Shown here in pieces: positions 42,879-54,824 of a stretch of 64,000 nucleotides of DNA. Under the pieces are notes generated by a model that saw only the letters and a list, made by a program, of their open reading frames with translations, ran no database searches and was not told the DNA's origin. This DNA is from Sialis fuliginosa (Eukaryota; Arthropoda; Insecta; Megaloptera; Sialidae), in the NCBI GenBank assembly GCA_961205875.1, contig OY540816.1, forward strand, positions 19,540,701 through 19,604,700. Reading direction: 5' to 3'. The translations under genes and the position numbers were made by a program. Every line of letters starts with the position of its first letter. Position 1 is the stretch's first letter.

Positions 42879-43960
42879 CCATAAATATTTTTACTTTCTT
42901 ATACATACCATGTATATGAAATATACATTAGTATAAGTAAGTATAGTGAAGCCGATTTTTTTCGAACTCCGGATTTTGACGGAATTACCTATTTTGACCT
43001 TCCCTGAATCCATTCTGACTATTTTCGCCATGATGTCTGTGTGTCCGTCTGTCTGTCTGTCTGTCTGTCTGTCTGTAAGCGCTGTAACTCAAATACGACA
43101 AATCGTAGAAGGCTGATATTTTATATTTAAGATTAATTTTTGGCTGGGAAGAAAACGTCCTATTTTTGAAAACGATCTTTCAACCGGATACGGATGTTTA
43201 CCTACGTTGATTTTTTAATTTTTCGAATTACTCTGAAACAGTGCAAAATAGAGAAAAATGGTCAAGTTAAAAAATGTAGGTAATATCTATATCTATAATT
43301 TATGTTCTAATTATTTTTTTGTAAAAACGAATTTTTGAAAAAAAAAATTATTATAATTCAAATGGTTCATAACAGAGGAGAAATATCTACCATGAGTGTC
43401 ATGGGACTTTCTTATACGTATTACAGAGATTGAACAGTGTGTGTATTTGCCGTAGGTAACATGGGACTTTCTTATACGTAATACTGAGAGTGAACTTTGT
43501 AGGTGAATCTAAATAATTACATAAAAAAATTATTTCTGGCTAAATCATAAATGTTGGAAAAAAATGTATGGGGAATAAATTATAGATAATAACATACTCG
43601 ACATTTTTTATCTAAAACATTTTTTTCTTATTTCAAAAATCCAAAAATTTACAAGAGTAAACATCCGTTTTCAGTTATTACGTTAAAAAAAATCACTTGT
43701 TATATAATGGAGAGAATAATATTACCTATATTATTCATTTTGTTTTATTTTGTTAGAAATGTTTTAATAAACAAAGAATCACGTATACAATTCACTGTTA
43801 GGTTAGGTTAGGTATAAGAAAGTCCCGTGGTTCCCAAGGCAGATATTTATTGTTAATAAAATACTAGGGGCAACTAATAACGTAAAACTAAATACATGGT
43901 TGGTGTATTTGGAGAAATGTTACTGCAAACCTTCATTTGTAGGTACATATATTAAAAATA
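42879..43960. other. Spacer with (GTCT)n and TTAGG
   Basis: GTCTGTCTGTCTGTCTGT tract near 43040-43075 opens a repeat shared with 23270-23470. (TTAGG)n-like GTTAGGTTAGGTTAGG at 43797-43812. No coding exon seen. Confidence 0.55.
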
Positions 43961-44021
43961 AATAAAAACAAATTTGTTTGTTTAAACGTAAAAATTTATT
44001 AAAGAAAAGGTAATCGCAAGC

Positions 44022-44046
44022 TTTCGATTCACAGAATCATCGTCAG
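44022..44046 (-). ncRNA. Hammerhead-like motif (CTGACGA type)
   Basis: Minus strand CTGACGA, GATTC-TGT-GAATC stem, GAAA. Same core as 14318 and 44273. Confidence 0.5.
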
Positions 44047-44272
44047 GCTAAAATATAATAAATAACAATTAAATACAATTAATATAATGCAAAATATTGA
44101 TATTTTAAAATAAAAATTCAGAAATATACCTATTACATGAATATTATTGAGTAACAACATCGTTCTCAAATTTAAATCTTTATTAATAGGTATATTTCTG
44201 AATTTTTATTTTAACATATCAATATTTTGCATTATATTAATTGTATTTAATTGTTATTTATTATATTTTAGC

Positions 44273-44297
44273 CTGACGATGATTCTGTGAATCGAAA
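44273..44297 (+). ncRNA. Hammerhead-like motif (CTGACGA type)
   Basis: Plus strand copy of the same core, facing the one at 44022. Confidence 0.5.
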
Positions 44298-44411
44298 GCT
44301 TGCGATTACCTTTTCTTTAATAAATTTTTGACGTTTAAACAAACAAGTTTGTTTTTATTTATATTTAATTAACGTCACTACTATTATATTATATTAAAAA
44401 TATACATACCT

Positions 44412-44699
44412 CAGTGGCGTAGCAAGCATAATTGACGCCCGGGGCACGATACCTTTTTGGCGCCCCCGAAAATAAAAAAATAAAAAATAAAAAAAGTTTT
44501 ATAATAAATCTGAATTGAAATTGGCGTGACAAAAAAAAAGTCTTCAGTTGCATATTCTGGCCTATGGCCCTTCGTAAATTGGGTTTATGCTATGAGGTTC
44601 AAAAGGTTGGTCTTAAGGACCATTTGGCGCCCTTCTGTAAGTGACGTCCGGGGCATGATAGACCCCCTTGCCCCCCCCCCTCCCCTCGCTACGCCATTG
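44412..44699. mobile_element. CAGTGGCGTAGC inverted-end element
   Basis: CAGTGGCGTAGC at 44412 and GCTACGCCATTG ending 44699; interior with GGCGCCC and CCCC runs. A shorter relative lies at 60393-60547. No ORF; target duplication unclear. Confidence 0.65.
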
Positions 44700-45062
44700 A
44701 CATACATATACAGTTTATAAATAAATGTTTATCTATGTAAACTTTTAAGTGTACCAAAATAATCAATAAATGTGACAAATTAAAAAAATCTTTTATAGGA
44801 TGTTGAAACAGCGTGAAATTGTATTTCCTCAACCATACGACAGTACATTTTTAAGAGAGGTCAAAATACAAACTACTTCACCACTGACATACCTATACAG
44901 TTTATAAATAAATGTTTATCTATGTAAACTTTTAAGTGTACAATAATAATCAATAAATGTGACAAGTTAAAAAAATCTTTTTTAGGATGTTGAAACCCCG
45001 TGAAATTGTTTTTCCTCAACCATACGACAGTACATTTTTAAGAGAGGTCAAAATACAAAATT
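44700..45062. repeat. Tandem duplication, ~185-bp unit x2
   Basis: ACATACATATACAGTTTATAAATAAATG...GAGAGGTCAAAATACAAA occurs twice in a row with few differences. Likely duplicated polyadenylation flank of a lost exon. Confidence 0.8.
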
Positions 45063-45715
45063 TTGTAATTAGTTACAGGAAAATGTTGGTGTTTCTCTAA
45101 TTTCGATTTAAAACCTAAAAAGAAATAGGTGATGTCGATAAGATATTTTGGTGGTTAAAAATGGCGTTATGGTTTAGTAAAAAAATAGCAAATAAATTAT
45201 AAAAATATATTTTTTCAAACTTATTTATAAAAATGTGTTTTCAGGAGAATACTGCATCTAGAAAATTATTTTCTAATATTTTGTATAACCTTCATTTTTT
45301 TATTATTTTTAATGTTTACACCGCTATTTTTACTAAGCAGTTGCAACTTTTAGATTGTCATACTACAGGTTGTTCCTTAAGTTAACAGGTACAACGACAG
45401 ACATTTTAAGCAGATGGTGTAATGTGACACCTATAGAACATTTCTGCATCGACTAGACATCCATGCTAGTATATATTTTAAGAACAATATTCTCTCTAAT
45501 AATTATATATTTTTTACGTAATATGGTGTATTTTGAACTTAAAAATGGATAAACAGTTTTTTTATGTTTTCTAGTAAAAATTTTAAAAACCTCTTACCTC
45601 CTAATTTCCAAATAACATCATTGATTATAATTGCAATATTAGGGTAAGAAGACACCATTTAAATTATTATTTTACCCTAAATCAATTAGTCTAATAATGT
45701 ACTTGTCTTTTTTAG
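45063..45715. other. Spacer, no gene seen
   Basis: Duplicate of the spacer at 37631-38378; ends in TTGTCTTTTTTAG. Confidence 0.55.
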
Positions 45716-45960
45716 ATTATTATTACGTCCAAAGCCAAAGAAAATTGCCACATCTTGTAATTGGTGAACACATTTTTAGAAAACAAGGCCCGAAGATACG
45801 CGGTAAACAACGCTGGGTTTGCATTGAACAGGAGGTTTTAAAATGTAACGTTGCCATCTACATGACCGACGAAGAGGACATTCTAACTTACAATAACAAT
45901 AAACACACTCACGGTTCCAATATCAATAAAATACAAAATCGAAAACCGTATATTCCATAA
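45716..45960 (+). CDS. mod(mdg4)-like: FLYWCH exon, block B
   Basis: 81 residues, first bases AT. YYYVQS, LPHLVIGEHIFRKQG, GKQRW-V-C, C-x7-C (CIEQEVLKC), KHTHGSN, tail NRKPYIP. Its ending (CCGTATATTCCATAA) shows the ancestral form of the termini disrupted at 38616 and 42296. Confidence 0.89.
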
Positions 45961-46868
45961 ATATTTCTATTTGTTAATAAAATACTAGAGGAAACTAAGA
46001 ACCTAGAAAGTTTGCCACTTTAAAATATGTAATATTACAGAGGTCGTTACGCCCCCGGCGAAAACTGAAAAAAGCCCCCCCCCCCTCTCCTGATGTTATA
46101 GAAAACTTTTTATTCCTGTTTTTTCGTTGTCATGTCGGTAACTTTTACGCCCTCCTGGAGTTAATGAAGAACTTTTTTTAGTTGTACCCCATTTTGGTAC
46201 CCCTTGAACCTTGATCCTCCGGCGGGGGCCGGTTTCGCCAGCCCCTAGAATTTTAATAATTAATCAGTTCGACTATTTGTACAAAATCCTATAAAAATTA
46301 GCTTAATTTTTGTATGCTATTATATTTTAATTCCCGAAATAAAAAGTTTTTAGTATCACATACATATTTTGTTGCATTCTTGTTCTCGAAGTTACCCCCT
46401 GGCACCATCGAGAAAGACGTAATTCTACGTCAAAAATATTTTTTTTTAAATTACAGTATAGCATAAGTTATTGAAATAATTTTTATTTAGTTGAAATGTA
46501 TATTATTTAGATGTGATTAACAACTAACAAATACATTAAATTACTAAATAATAAATTGATGTACTACATTCTATTACATACATTATTACAATAATTAATA
46601 TTTGTATGTTCTTTTTATTTGATTTAATTTTAAATTTATTGGTAGTAAAATGTATGAAAAACTAATTATTTTACTGAAATAAAATTTTATTCGTTTATTT
46701 ATTTATTTTACTATATTTGAAATTTGAATGCACAAAACTAGAATGTATATTGAAGGAAAAATTTCGCAGAGCGCATGCCCTTATCGCTGACTTAAGTGTC
46801 TAATTGTAGTGAACAATCTAGGCGCCATATTTGTTACAATTTGTTTAATAAGTAATTTTCTTTTTTAG
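45961..46868. other. Spacer with GC-rich patch
   Basis: 46035-46245 is unusually GC-rich (TACGCCCCCGGCG; a C tract; GGCGGGGGCCGG), perhaps a degraded element. The rest is AT-rich. No gene. Confidence 0.45.
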
Positions 46869-47116
46869 AATATTATTACGTTCAAAGCAATCTAACCAAA
46901 AAACAGCATATGGTACTTGGTGAACACATTTATAGAAAAAAAGGCCGAAGGATGAGCGGTAAACAACGTTGGGTTTGTATTGAACACTGCAGCTTAAAAT
47001 GTAATGCAGATTTCTACCTGAAAGATGCACGTAGTTTTATATTTCTAAGAAATAATCCTCATACACATGGGTCTAATTTGATTAAAATAAAAAATCGAAA
47101 ACTATCGAAATTTTAA
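46869..47116 (+). CDS. mod(mdg4)-like: FLYWCH exon, block B, divergent
   Basis: TTTCTTTTTTAG ends at 46868; first bases AA, so the split codon would be E instead of D or G. 82 residues. YYYVQS, TKKQHMVLGEHIYRKKG, GKQRW-V-C, C-x7-C (CIEHCSLKC, with a third Cys in the loop), HTHGSN, tail NRKLSKF. AATAAA at 47171. Confidence 0.87.
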
Positions 47117-47818
47117 TCCATATAAACAAAAAACTGTATTTGTATAATTAGTTGTAATTGAAAAATGTTCAATAAATATATATATTACAAAATTATATTC
47201 TAGTTACTAATTTTGTTATGTATAACTAGGTGCTTTTTCCCTGGGTGCTTCGTACCCCAACCCCAATAATTATGATACTGTTTCTAAAATTTTAATAATA
47301 ATTTAACAATTTATAAACACTTAAATTTTTGACGTACATTTCAATATTTTTTTATGTTTGGTTTGTAATCAACTATCTTTTTAGTTGTGCAGCTGACTTC
47401 ATGCGTTATATGACAATTATTATTTCATTAAATAAAACTAAAAAAAAATATCAATTGTAACTAGTTTTAGTAGATAGAAGAAAATTAAAAAACATCCTGG
47501 AAAAAAAACTGAACGAAATATCGTGTTTTTTTTTCGTAAAATATATATAATAAGTGTCCTATTGAACATTCAGTTTCGGCTTCAGTCAAAATTAGGCTGA
47601 AAGTTTTATCGAAGCCGAATATTATATCCTTGGTATATTAAAAAAAAATACCAATAAAAAGTATAGCCAAAAAACTGCATATATATGTATATATATATTA
47701 CTAACTTCATCCTGCTCCTTTCCCTAAGAAATTTAATTTTATAATCGTCTGCATGTTCTACCCCTTTTAAATTTCAGCAAAATCCATTTATCTAACAATG
47801 TATTTATTTATTTTTTAG
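47117..47818. other. Spacer, one hairpin
   Basis: TTCGGCTTC near 47572 pairs with GAAGCCGAA near 47612. Otherwise AT-rich without a gene. Confidence 0.5.
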
Positions 47819-48066
47819 ATTTTTATTACGTCGAAAGCTTTCAAAAGCAACCACTTTTAGTATTCGGTGAACATATGTTCAGAAATAAGAACAAGAAAAA
47901 ACACGGCAGTCAACAATGGGTTTGCGTTGAAGAGAGAAACAAAAAATGTAAAGTGGTCGTCTATTTAACGGAACACGGCTACGTTGAAACTTTCGCGGAT
48001 GAAGTGCATAACCATGGATCGAATGTGAATAAAATTTTACGTCGAAAATTGTACAATAGTTTGTAA
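47819..48066 (+). CDS. mod(mdg4)-like: FLYWCH exon, block B
   Basis: ATTTTTTAG ends at 47818; 82 residues. FYYVES, KQPLLVFGEHMFRNKNKKK, SQQW-V-C (GKQR replaced by GSQQ), C-x7-C (CVEERNKKC), EVHNHGSNVNKI, tail RRKLYNSL. AATAAA at 48114. Confidence 0.88.
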
Positions 48067-48808
48067 AAAAAATATAAAAATTGTATTATTGTAACATTTA
48101 TAAAAAAAATATCAATAAATGTTATTTAGTTTTGTATAAATATTAAACAAAGTTCTATTTTAGTATGTAATATCAGATTACACATTCACTGAAGGAACAT
48201 TTTAGTTACTGCTGAATATTTTTTTAATCCTAAATACATATAAAATGTGTCGTTCTTGAAATATCTTAAAAAAAAATTAATATTTTGGGTTTGTCATCCC
48301 TCCCCCTTACACACGATTTTCATGATTTTGAAATAGGACCGTCTTCAAGCTAGATCCAACCACTCAACCTAGTTTAATAAATATCGGTTCAGTGGTTCAT
48401 GAGTTATGCGTGTGACAAGGATTCAGGGGACAGACACACAGATAAACAGACACGGAACGAAAAGTGTTTTTCATGACCTGAATCGGAAAGATCAATTTAA
48501 TTTTTTTAAATCAGAGAACAATTTTTTTATCTCATTATAAAACGATCACAAAGCTTCTGGTATCTTCGATATTGCGAGGAAGCAAAATAAACTCTTACAA
48601 TTTTTATAGTATGGAGAATTGTTTTTGATAAGTCATAACCATAATTTTTGTCTGTTATAAATATTAGGTAGGTGTGCAAAATTGGTGTAAATTAATATTC
48701 ATATACTTGTTTATAGTTGTTACGAATTTATTAATAATTTAACTGTATTATTACAATTCTTAGACTATATAAATATTAAAGTTTTACTAACAATGTACTT
48801 GTTTTTAG
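48067..48808 (-). repeat. Spacer with inverted copy of 10235 repeat
   Basis: 48255-48600 is the complement of 10235-10600, including the ACAGACACGGAACGAAAAGTGTTTT and CTTCGATATTGCGAGGAAGC ends. No gene. Confidence 0.7.
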
Positions 48809-49068
48809 ATTTTTATTACGTGGAAAGCCAGAAAGGGCAGCCACTACTAGTAATTGGTGAACATCTCTTCAGAAATAAAGAACGAAAAAAGTTCGGCAGA
48901 CAGCGCTGGGTTTGCGTCGAACATAAAGTATTAAAATGTAAAGTTGCCGTTTACATGATGGGAGAAAGTCACATTATAACTTACAATGAGCATGCACATA
49001 ATCATGGATCAAACTACATGAAAATTAAAAAAAAACTCAAACAGTACGATTTTACTTATGCAGGATAA
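48809..49068 (+). CDS. mod(mdg4)-like: FLYWCH exon, block B
   Basis: TTGTTTTTAG ends at 48808; 86 residues. FYYVES, GQPLLVIGEHLFRNKER, GRQRW-V-C, C-x7-C (CVEHKVLKC), HAHNHGSNYMKI, tail KKLKQYDFTYAG. AATAAA at 49242. Confidence 0.88.
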
Positions 49069-49714
49069 TTATTATCTAAAATCTAGCCCATTAATACTCA
49101 ACTGGTATAAAGAGGTCTTCATAGCGAGATGCTATTTGTTCCCATGAAATATTTAAAAAAGAAAATAATATTTTTTTTATAATGTTTTCAAAAATTATTC
49201 AATGTTAACTTGAAATTGTATATTTTTATTTAGTTGTAAATAATAAATGAGTATAACTTAATAAAACTTAATTAACAATTAATTACATTTTAAATATACA
49301 GGATATGATATTTCACTAGGACAGGTTTTTGTTTATTAGTTCTCCTGTAAAAACTTAAATATCATCATCGAAAAATGCTGAGAAAATTTCCGAAAAAGTA
49401 GCTATATTGAAATTTAAAAAAATCAGACATGCAAAACTTTCATAATCGTAAATAAATACTTAATTCAATTTTCATTCCCAAAAAATCCAAAAACGATTGT
49501 ACTTAACGTACCATTTTTTTTTTTAATAAATATATACTGTCAATACCTTAAATAATTTCATTGAATTTGTATAGGTCCTTTTTGGTGCAGAAAATAAAAT
49601 CAGGAATATCGACATTAGGCGAGGTATCATTTAATAATTTAACTCTAAGTGTAAAAACAATATAAATACATCTATTTTCTCTTCCATTTATCTAATAAAT
49701 AATTGTTGTTTTAG
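49069..49714. other. AT-rich spacer, no gene seen
   Basis: Its 3' part is shared with the spacer before 50665 (AGTATCATTTAATAATTTAACTC). No other element recognised. Confidence 0.5.
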
Positions 49715-49968
49715 ATTACTATTACGTTAGAAGTAAAAAAGGACAACCACTTCTAGTACTTGGAGAACACATGTTCAGAAAAATAGGACCGGCTAAGAAC
49801 GATAAACAGCGTTGGGTGTGCATTGAACACAAAGAATTAAGATGCAAAGCGGCGATGTACATGATTCAAGAAAATTACTTAACATACAGCAAGCATGAAC
49901 ATAACCATGGATCCAATGCGAGTAAAATTAGATATAAGAAAGCGTATTATCATGTCGATACTGCATAA
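49715..49968 (+). CDS. mod(mdg4)-like: FLYWCH exon, block B, pair member 1
   Basis: TTGTTTTAG ends at 49714; 84 residues. YYYVRS, GQPLLVLGEHMFRKIG, DKQRW-V-C (GKQR to DKQR), C-x7-C (CIEHKELRC), HEHNHGSNASKI, tail KKAYYHVDTA. Tandem partner of 50665 at 950 bp. Confidence 0.89.
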
Positions 49969-50664
49969 CTAACTTAAATAGTATTATTTTAGATTATTTA
50001 AATCGAGTATACAGGCATTCCTAAAGATAGGAGATGTAGGTAAATTTTATGCCAAAATATCAATCACATAGCAACACTTAAACATCCAGCTCGAAGGACC
50101 AAAAATGTAAAATATTTGTACTTGGCTCATTAAAATAAAATTTGTAGTAAATTTGCAAACAGACAGAGTTTATTTATTATTTACTTCATGGTTATAATTA
50201 AGTGTTGCCATTTGATCGATATAAAATATAAAAATAATTTATTTGTTATGTTGTTTTCAAAAATTATTCGATGTTATCTTGAAATTGTAATTAGTTGTAA
50301 ATAATACTTTTTCAGGAAATAAATGTAACTTACAATTAAACAATAAAAGCAATTTAGACATCACTGTGCAAAAGTTAAGAAAATTCAACAAATTTTACTT
50401 TAATTTTCACCTCCTAAAAGTCCAAATACGATCGTATTTAACTTACCTACACTACATATTTCGAAAATGAGTTTTTTTTTTAAATTTACTGTTCCATTAT
50501 TTTTTTCCATGTGTTTATATAAATCTTTTCTGGTCTATAAAAATGTCACAACAATATGAATATTAAGAGAAGTATCATTTAATAATTTAACTCGTAAGTG
50601 AAAGAACATTATAAAGGCATCTTCTTTCTTTTTCATTTATCTAATAAATATTTGTCTTTTTTAG
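49969..50664. other. Spacer duplicated with 50925-51160
   Basis: TCGAAGGACCAAAAATGTAAAATAT and TTAGATTATTTAAATC recur after the next exon. No gene. Confidence 0.55.
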
Positions 50665-50924
50665 ATTACTATTACGTTAGAAGTAAAAAAGGACAACCAC
50701 TTTTAGTACTGGGAGAACACATTTTCAGAAAATTAGGAGCGGCAAAAAACGACAAACAACGTTGGGTATGCATTGAACACAAAGAATTCAAATGTAAATC
50801 GGCGATGTACATGATTCAAGAAAAATACTTCTTAATTTACAGCAAGCATGCACATAACCATGGATCCAATGCAAATAAAATTAAATATAAGAAACCGTAT
50901 ATCGATACTATAAGACAAAACTAA
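50665..50924 (+). CDS. mod(mdg4)-like: FLYWCH exon, block B, pair member 2
   Basis: TCTTTTTTAG ends at 50664; 86 residues. YYYVRS, GQPLLVLGEHIFRKLG, DKQRW-V-C, C-x7-C (CIEHKEFKC), HAHNHGSNANKI, tail YKKPYIDTIRQN. Most changes from 49715 are after the HNHGSN motif. Confidence 0.89.
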
Positions 50925-51491
50925 CTTAAGTATTATTATTTTAGATTATTTAGATCTAGTATACATGCAACCCTGAATATAAGAGAGTAAAACTTGCACA
51001 TGGCAAGATTATAAAATATCCGGCTCGAAGGACCAAAATTGTAAAATATATGTTCGTAGCTAATTAAAATAAACTGTGTGGTAAATATGCAAACTGACAG
51101 AGATTATTTATTAGTTCTTCGATAGTTATAATTCAGTGTTACCATTTGACCGATATTATGGCACAAAATTTATCAACGTGTATTATCTGCTCTCGTTATC
51201 TTCAGGATTGCAGACTTTTTGAAACACTACTATTTATTAACAGCGGCAAAATGATTTGTATTATTGAGGAGGAGCCTACATATTTTTCCATTGTCCGCGG
51301 GGTAGGGGTAGATTAATACTTTAAATATAAAATTTCTTCAACGTATTCTGGACCTGTCTCAATTGCCACCTTTTGAATATATTGTTTTTGTAAATAAAGA
51401 ATTATGCTATTTTGTATTATAAAAATATATATATCACATGAATATTTTGAGATAACGACATCGTAATCAAATTTAAATCTTTATTAATAGC

Positions 51492-51516
51492 CTGACGATG
51501 ATTCTGTGAATCGAAA
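51492..51516 (+). ncRNA. Hammerhead-like motif (CTGACGA type)
   Basis: Same CTGACGA, GATTC-TGT-GAATC, GAAA core and GCTTGCGATTACC flank as 14318 and 44273. Confidence 0.5.
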
Positions 51517-51977
51517 GCTTGCGATTACCTTTTCTTAAATAAATTTTGACGATTAGACAAATTGTTTTTATGTATATTCTATATATGTTTAAATGTATGA
51601 AATATGTAGTATGTTAATATTGTATATATAATAAATAATTAATTATAATTTATCCAATACTCTCAAATTATAAATAGAAATTAGGGGTAAGTATTTTTTT
51701 CAGAGAAGTTAAAGAATCATTTTTAAATAAAATCGGGATTGCACAAACGCAGATTAAATTTATAATTATCCGATAAATATATATATTTTTTCGACGAACT
51801 TAATTACTAATTTGTAATAATCATCAGAAGTAGTTGTGACTATAAGAGCTATTGTTGCTAAAAAAAATCCATAGATAATATCACATAATTAATACCCCGT
51901 TGAAAGTGCTTGTTAGTTAACAAATTTTGTTAGCTCCATTATAATACTAGACATAAAACTGACAGGTTTAATTTAAT

Positions 51978-52143
51978 GGGCCATTCTTAGTCAACTCTAT
52001 CAGAGAAAACGCTACTTTTACGGATTTTCATAATATTCAGATATGTTAAACTTGTTCGAATAAAATAATTACGAAATGATGAATTAAAATTATATTATTT
52101 GAACAAGTTTAAGTTTTTCTCTGATAGAGTTCATTAAGAATGA
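51978..52143. repeat. Small inverted-repeat element
   Basis: CATTCTTAGTCAACTCTATCAGAGAAAA pairs with TTTTCTCTGATAGAGTTCATTAAGAATG; a second inner pair is AACTTGTTC/GAACAAGTT. Confidence 0.75.
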
Positions 52144-52245
52144 TTCTAATATAATATTTTTACATTGAGGGAAAATTGCTCAAAATATTCAGTGTCTGTG
52201 ATATATTACATTAATTTATCTAATATTGCTCTTGTTTTTTTTTAG

Positions 52246-52451
52246 ATATTTATTTTGTACGCAGTAAACAAGGACAACGTCTTCTTGTATATGAGGAACA
52301 TCTTTTCAGGAAGTTTGGTAAAATTAAAAATAACAGACAACGTTGGCTTTGCATTGAACAAAAAGATAAAAAATGTAGAGCAGGAGTGTATATGATTGAA
52401 AAAAAATACTTTATTAAGAATACACATAACCATGAATCTAATTGGAACTAA
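52246..52451 (+). CDS. mod(mdg4)-like: FLYWCH exon, short (68 aa)
   Basis: TTTTTTTTTAG ends at 52245; first bases AT. YFVRS, GQRLLVYEEHLFRKFG, NRQRW-L-C, C-x7-C (CIEQKDKKC), THNHESNWN then stop. The usual tail after HNHGSN (KI..RK.Y) is lost: after the stop the DNA still reads AATAATAGGCTGAAAACCATAT, matching the lost tail. So a new stop recently shortened it by about ten residues; the finger remains. Confidence 0.84.
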
Positions 52452-52901
52452 ATAATAGGCTGAAAACCATATAATTATGAAAATTCTTTATAATTTATAT
52501 CGGTTGAAATAAAATGCTTAATTCAAATGTTATTATTTATTATAGTAATTATTTAAATCTTTACACATTTAAGATATTTTGGTTTGAAAATAAATATTTG
52601 ATTAATTTATATATAGGATGATTTACAACGAATGTAAAAAAAATGTTATTTTTGACAAAAAAAACTGCATAACTATGTGTCTGAAAATTCTTCATGAAGG
52701 AGTTACAGCCCCTCAGAAATGATTAGTTTTTATTCAATATTTAGAGAACCCATTATGAGACAGTCATGAAATTTGATAATCGGTTTAGTATTAATAAGTG
52801 TTATCAATTTTCAGTATCAATAAATAATTTTTTAGCCTAGTGGTGAAAAATAAGCTTTTCTTACTATACTTATCTGTCTCATACAATTATTTTCTTTTTA
52901 G
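52452..52901. other. AT-rich spacer, no gene seen
   Basis: Ends in TTTCTTTTTAG. No other element recognised. Confidence 0.5.
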
Positions 52902-53158
52902 ATTTTTATTACGTACAAAGTACAAGAGGGCATCCATTTCTAGTACTGGGCGAACAGCTTTATAGAAAATTTGGAAAGACTAGAAAGAACAGACAAAGAT
53001 GGATTTGCACTGAACAGAAAAAATTTAAGTGTAGAGCAGTTTTGCATATGATTGACGGAAAATCTTTTTTAAACAGTAGCTATAATGTACATAATCATGG
53101 ATCTAATTTGAAAAAAATAAAATGCCGTGCATCGTACCGTTTTAAACGTTCTACATAA
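52902..53158 (+). CDS. mod(mdg4)-like: FLYWCH exon, block B
   Basis: 85 residues, first bases AT. FYYVQS, GHPFLVLGEQLYRKFG, NRQRW-I-C, C-x7-C (CTEQKKFKC), NVHNHGSNLKKI, tail basic (KCRASYRFKRST). NRQR links it to 52246. Confidence 0.88.
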
Positions 53159-54069
53159 TTTTATTAAAATAATATGTTAAATGTTATTATTTATAATAGT
53201 AAAAATACTTCTTTATACCATACATTTAATAATTAAACGAATTTATTCCTGTGCGTCTTATTCTACGATGATCGGCACTTTCAACATAATATGTCGCTCC
53301 ATAATTTTTCCAAATGACTCTTGTCTGGTAATATAAAGAATTTGTTCTATTAGACTATCTACGAGATATTGAATATTAATGACAGCCCATTGACAGTTGT
53401 AATCAATGATAAGGTATATTTTATAAATGGTCTTGACACATACGCACTAAATAAAAATCAGCGACCTTAAAGGAGTGGTGATAGATGTACATCATAGAAT
53501 TCGTAGCTTTTATAATATTGAATATTTGTTACCACTGCTCTAAAATTACGAACTTTATAACTTTTTGGCACCTCTAGAGCAAATTCTTTATAAAATTCGA
53601 CTATTTATTTGCCTGTTACCTTTAAGTTATGTTAAATATGTACATAAAAATAAAAATAAACATATATTAATATACTTATCAAATTTTAAACTGATTAAAA
53701 TTATTTCAAGAGATAATGTAATATACTTTTCCCTAGAATTTCGTAACTTATTTAATTCTCGAAAAATAATACTAGGTAATGACTAATGACAATGACAGCA
53801 ATGTTAAGGGTACGTACAAAAAATATAAATCTTTTTTTCCATTTCCCCCTTAATTTTTGATACTATTCAATATCAACTATACTCTGTTTCATTTAAGAAT
53901 GCAGTGGTTGCCGGGGTTTTTGACGGTACGAATCGTGCATTTTACCGTCAAAAACCACGGCAAACACACATAAACAAATAGGAACAAAACAAAATAGATT
54001 TAAGTTTTTTTAACAACAAGACCCTAAAGCAATATGTCAGTTTGTCTAATAATATGTTGTTTTTTTTAG
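53159..54069. other. Spacer with repeat and hairpin
   Basis: 53385-53590 resembles 62440-62570 (TTACCACTGCT.TAAAAT, GCGACCTTAAA/GTGACTTAAAA). GCCGGGGTTTTTGACGGTA at 53910 pairs with TACCGTCAAAAACCACGGC near 53945. No coding exon. Confidence 0.5.
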
Positions 54070-54320
54070 ATCATTATTACGTAGAAAGTAATATGGGATC
54101 TCCCCTTCTAGTTATCGGTGAACACCTATTCAGAAAACAAGGACGGCCGATAAAAAACAAGCAACGTTGGGCTTGTATTGAACAGAGCAAAACGAAATGT
54201 ACTGTAGCGATATATTTAATTGGAGATAAATACATAATTAACTATCGGAAGAATCCACATAACCATGGTTCTAACTGGAATAATATAATAAATCGAAAAC
54301 CTTATAATAAGTTGGAATAA
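54070..54320 (+). CDS. mod(mdg4)-like: FLYWCH exon, block B
   Basis: TTTTTTTAG ends at 54069; 83 residues. HYYVES, GSPLLVIGEHLFRKQG, NKQRW-A-C, C-x7-C (CIEQSKTKC), NPHNHGSNWNNI, tail NRKPYNKLE. First of three relatives (54070, 55308, 56741) sharing NKQRW and an NYRKNPHNHGSN-type stretch. AATAAA at 54390. Confidence 0.89.
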
Positions 54321-54437
54321 ATATCTTTAGAAAATAATTTTTATTTGTAAACTAGTGTGTCAATACTTTTAATGTGTGTAAGTAATATTAATAAATAATA
54401 TATAATACAATTTATTTAACATTTAAACTCATTCTTT

Positions 54438-54606
54438 CGGCCGGAGCGGCCGTATCTACTTTTACCTGGCTTTATCTTTTATCAGAATTAAGTACCGTGA
54501 AAAAGTTTTTTAATAATCTCTTAATTCCATATAAGGATATAGAATTTATTGTTAAATATATATTTTATAAATTACGACATCCTTTCTATACCGGCCGCTG
54601 CGGCCG
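54438..54606. repeat. Pair of GC-rich CGGCCG palindromic motifs
   Basis: CGGCCGGAGCGGCCG at 54438-54452 and CGGCCGCTGCGGCCG at 54592-54606, each followed by TA. They stand out in AT-rich DNA 200-390 bases before the piggyBac-type exon, perhaps as subterminal or promoter remains of the parent element. Confidence 0.5.
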
Positions 54607-54824
54607 TACCCAGATCTGTTGTCGTTCGACCTTCGTTGAAAGTGTTTGTACTCACAATCAGTTATATACAATAGGGTTTCTTTTTATGCGGTTTTAAAGT
54701 TTTTTTTATGCAAATTCAGAGATTTTTCGTTTCGGCTAGAGAGGTATCAAATGAAAGCTGGCAATTCAAGGAATTTAAATATATAAACGTTTTTTATATT
54801 AATTATTAAAATCTTTTTTTATAG

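Larger units (their letters stand above)
43965..44380. mobile_element. Head-to-head hammerhead retroelement ends
   Basis: Two copies of the CTGACGA hammerhead block face each other: AACGT...TAATCGCAAGCTTTCG on the left and CGAAAGCTTGCGATTA...GACGTTT on the right, with ATACAATTAATATAATGCAAAATATTGATA also inverted. The inverted pair of terminal repeats resembles Penelope-type ends. Confidence 0.6.
50925..52245. other. Long spacer with hammerhead relic and foldback
   Basis: Contains a CTGACGA hammerhead block (51492) and an inverted repeat at 51978-52143. No coding exon. Confidence 0.55.

Noticed and set aside
44526..44720. 64-codon frame ending in a proline-rich stretch
   Set aside because: Comes from the C tract inside the CAGTGGCGTAGC element.
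53565..53786. 73-codon plus frame
   Set aside because: Low-complexity, no domain, no array-type acceptor in frame.
54438..54606. CGGCCG motifs as cloning-vector (SfiI-type) contamination
   Set aside because: GGCCNNNNNGGCC pattern fits, but no vector or adapter sequence surrounds them and the DNA between is typical of the locus.
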